From Setaria digitata (lineage: Eukaryota; Nematoda; Chromadorea; Rhabditida; Setariidae), in assembly GCA_003640385.1 (NCBI GenBank), contig RCAB01000023.1, positions 124,001 to 188,000 on the forward strand: a stretch of 64,000 nucleotides of DNA. Direction: 5' to 3'. Shown here piece after piece: positions 61,645 through 64,000 of this stretch. Each line of letters starts with the position of its first letter. Position 1 is the stretch's first letter. The position numbers and the translations under genes are program-made. The notes below the pieces were generated by a model. The model had not been told where the DNA came from, ran no database searches, and worked only from the letters and a program-made list of their open reading frames with translations.

Positions 61645-64000
61645 ATGGATAAATTGGATGAATTGCAGGAGTCAAAAACTGATGAGGTACTGTTATCTTT
61701 TTGTTATCAGATCATATAGCTTCAATTTGACTGTGTAAATATAAATACTTGTGAAAATGTAGAACAAATATATATATAGGAATTACATTTTCCATTTAAT
61801 TCATCAAAAGATATAAGATTGTTGCGGGAAGAAAATTAAGCCTGAACAATTGAACAATTTAAAATAATGTAATTGTAAGATAGCTAGCGGGAATGGAAGT
61901 TATCTATTATAAACCTACAGTGCGAATGAGATCGTTGACGTAATATTTGTGTTGTTTCTTGAATTGATCTATGCGATAAGCATCCTCAGATTCATCTTCA
62001 GATTGAACTTGGACATGACAGAAAACATGATAATATGGCGAAAGCAGGAAGCACGTCAGCTGCACAAAATGAACATGATGAAGTTATTGCTGCTGAGAAG
62101 GTACTCAATGCAATGCTATTCTACCGGCGGTATGGAATTACCAGAATTCACATGAGTATCTCATCATTTCAGTAAGTTTTCCAATCTTTTTTATAACTGT
62201 TTTTCAAAGAAACATGTTGATGGTGAAATTTAAGCTTATATGAGGTATCTTCAATTTTTTAGCTAGATATTCGAACTATTTTTTACTTCCTAATTTTCTG
62301 CTTTATCTGAAAACTGACTACTCTTTTCAGAAAAATCTCAAAAGAACAGCAGACTGCGCTTTCTCCATCTTACCAGTACCAACTTGTGAAAATGAAGGAA
62401 TGCATTATTCACAATCAAAAGTATCATTTGAGTCGTCATAAATCACGCCTAATCTTTTCAAGCATCTATTCAGAATATAATATAAAATTTTCTATTTTTT
62501 CTTTTTTGTTTCTGATTGCTTCCATTTTTATAGTGGGATATATAGACACAGGATTTTTCGAGAAATTCATCAATATTAGAAATTCATCAGTCATTTCACG
62601 AGAAATGACTCGTATAAGCCAAGCTTATGTTTTTTTATAGGGTTTGGAAAGAAATAATAGAATGTGGAATAAACATGTTTCGAGACGATTTTGCCTTACG
62701 TGCTGCTGCTCAGATGACACAGTTGAGACCATCCAACGATCATTATATGTCGAAAGTGAGAAGTACTCTGAAACAAATAATGAGGGATTGGAGTAGTGAA
62801 GGTATGGTCTAGCTGTTAGTAATTGGTTAAGCAGTAAATTTTTGTACGAAATTCTTCGATGGATTTTCAGAAAAATTTCTTTATTCTTTTAAAATTTCAA
62901 TCAGTGCTGTAATGACCACTAAAGTAAGAAGTTACAGAGTGCGCATATCTGTCAAGTACAACTTTTCAATAAATAGCTAGAAATTATCGCGGGAAATAAT
63001 TAGATCTTAAATTATCGGTTATCAAATAACTGCTGCCATTTGACTGTTACAATTAGTTATCTGTCAGTTTCGTTATTGTTTATGTAGTTGTGAACTCTTT
63101 TATAATTTGAGAATTCGTATTTCTTGATATTGTTTTGGCTTATTCAGCAGAGTGGCTTAGACTAGATTTTCGATGTGTTTATATTTGATTACTTTTCATA
63201 CCTTATAAGGAATATTATTTAACAGCAGTTCTGTTCAAAGGTCAAGCCGAGCGGGAAAGTTGCTACAGCGATACGATCCAAGTTTTATGTGAGCATTACC
63301 CGAACAAAGAAACCCGATCGGCTATTGAAGTTTTGGTTCCGGGTGCTGGGCTGGGTAGATTAGTTTGGGAACTTGTGAATGAAGGATTCTCGGTCCAGGG
63401 AAATGAATTTTCGATTTTAATGCTTCTTACATCAAATTTCATCTTGAATAAGTGTAAACAGGTATTTTAAATTGATGTGCACAATTGGTACTTTTATCTC
63501 ACTTCTATATTTTTCATTCCGACATGTTTGGATACACTTTAAATACTTCAGTCTTTGAAATGATATCAAAAAGAGACTTTTCTTTCATACTGTTCTTTTA
63601 AATTTTACATAGTATTTGTTTTCCGTTTTCCAGGCAAATGAATATGAGATTTTTCCATTTGTACTGGATACATGCAATAACTGGTCATACGATGATCAGC
63701 TGAGGCCAGTTCGCTTTCCTGATGTATGCCCTGTTATGCCTGATCATGTAAGTTACAGCATTTAATAAACACATACCATCACATACCTTTTACATGTATT
63801 GCGTGCAACACTCTGGTTTGCCAAAATTTTGAGCTTCTTTTATTCATTTCTAGAAAAGTAAAAATTATCTTAGATTTTTGTGTATTTTTCCCAGTCCGTT
63901 AATTTGATTTTTTCTTTGTTAGAGACCAAACAACTTTTCAATGTGTGCGGGTGATTTCTTAGAAGCTATGAAGAATGATACGGAACGGTGGGATGTTGTT
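61645..64000 (+). CDS. carnmt1: Carnosine N-methyltransferase (CARNMT1, N2227/UPF0586), partial at right edge
   Basis: SAM-dependent methyltransferase that in animals converts carnosine to anserine. Exons: 61645-61686, 62002-62171, 62331-62420, 62641-62801, 63241-63461, 63634-63747, 63923-64000 (cut by the window end). All phases close. VLNAMLFYRRYGITRIH and the STLKQIMRDWSSEGQAERESCY stretch match the N-terminal helical part. IEVLVPGAGLGRLVWEL is the glycine-rich SAM-binding motif I. QGNEFSILMLLTSNFILNKC, LRPVRFPDVCP and NFSMCAGDFLEAM follow in family order. The catalytic C-terminal third (WD.....FFIDTA onwards in relatives) should lie beyond 64000. Two acceptors 12 nt apart (61989, 62001) are both in frame for exon 2, and an ATG at 62035 within exon 2 is an alternative start. 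Confidence 0.94.

Noticed and set aside
1..64000. Transposons, Wolbachia-type inserts, tRNA/rRNA genes, CRISPR arrays
   Set aside because: No terminal repeats with transposase/RT motifs, no bacterial-like dense ORFs, no cloverleaf or rRNA signature and no regular spacer array were seen by reading. A computational scan could still reveal weak cases.

Overview
This is a nuclear genome window from a nematode, most likely a filarial (onchocercid/spirurid) worm. The base composition is AT-rich. Genes are split into many short exons with GT..AG introns, and acceptors are of the TTTCAG/TTTTAG type. Several start codons lie 10-20 nt downstream of an isolated acceptor, as expected for spliced-leader trans-splicing. 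Translated exons match nematode family members closely: a LEC-1-type tandem galectin, an ATAD-3-type AAA ATPase and a LIN-42/PERIOD protein. The species cannot be fixed from sequence alone. No bacterial (e.g. Wolbachia-like) insertion, transposon, rRNA or tRNA was recognised.

Layout: 178-3551 (-) galectin, running off the left edge; 3.6-10.5 kb non-coding with simple repeats; 10482-10979 (+) dynein light chain roadblock; 11750-16167 (+) ATAD3; 16.2-21.5 kb non-coding with a GC-rich island; 21473-28380 (+) LIN-42/PERIOD; 30302-36847 (-) DNA topoisomerase 3-beta; 37588-40556 (-) tRNA pseudouridine synthase PUS10; 41166-43144 (+) an unrecognised Lys/Glu-rich protein built from tandemly duplicated exons; 44416-49265 (-) cytosolic purine 5'-nucleotidase; 49716-54367 (-) IFT56/TTC26 (DYF-13); 54845-56064 (-) mitochondrial ribosomal protein L47; 57541-57836 (+) a TRIAP1/Mdm35-like twin CX9C protein; 58065-58870 (+) Mediator subunit 10; 59620-60769 (+) mitochondrial ribosomal protein L43; 61645-64000 (+) carnosine N-methyltransferase, running off the right edge.

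Most genes are ordinary housekeeping genes and I see no multi-gene pathway. Themes are mitochondrial function (ATAD3, L47, TRIAP1-like, L43), intraflagellar/dynein transport (IFT56, roadblock) and developmental timing (LIN-42). Close same-strand spacing (TRIAP1-like to MED10, 228 nt) fits a nematode operon. Exon models were assembled by hand from reading frame, splice-site phase and remembered family similarity. In nearly all genes the phases close exactly, which is the main support for the boundaries. I found no clear new biological system. The most unusual items are the tandem-exon gene at 41-43 kb and a few non-canonical splice or start sites.
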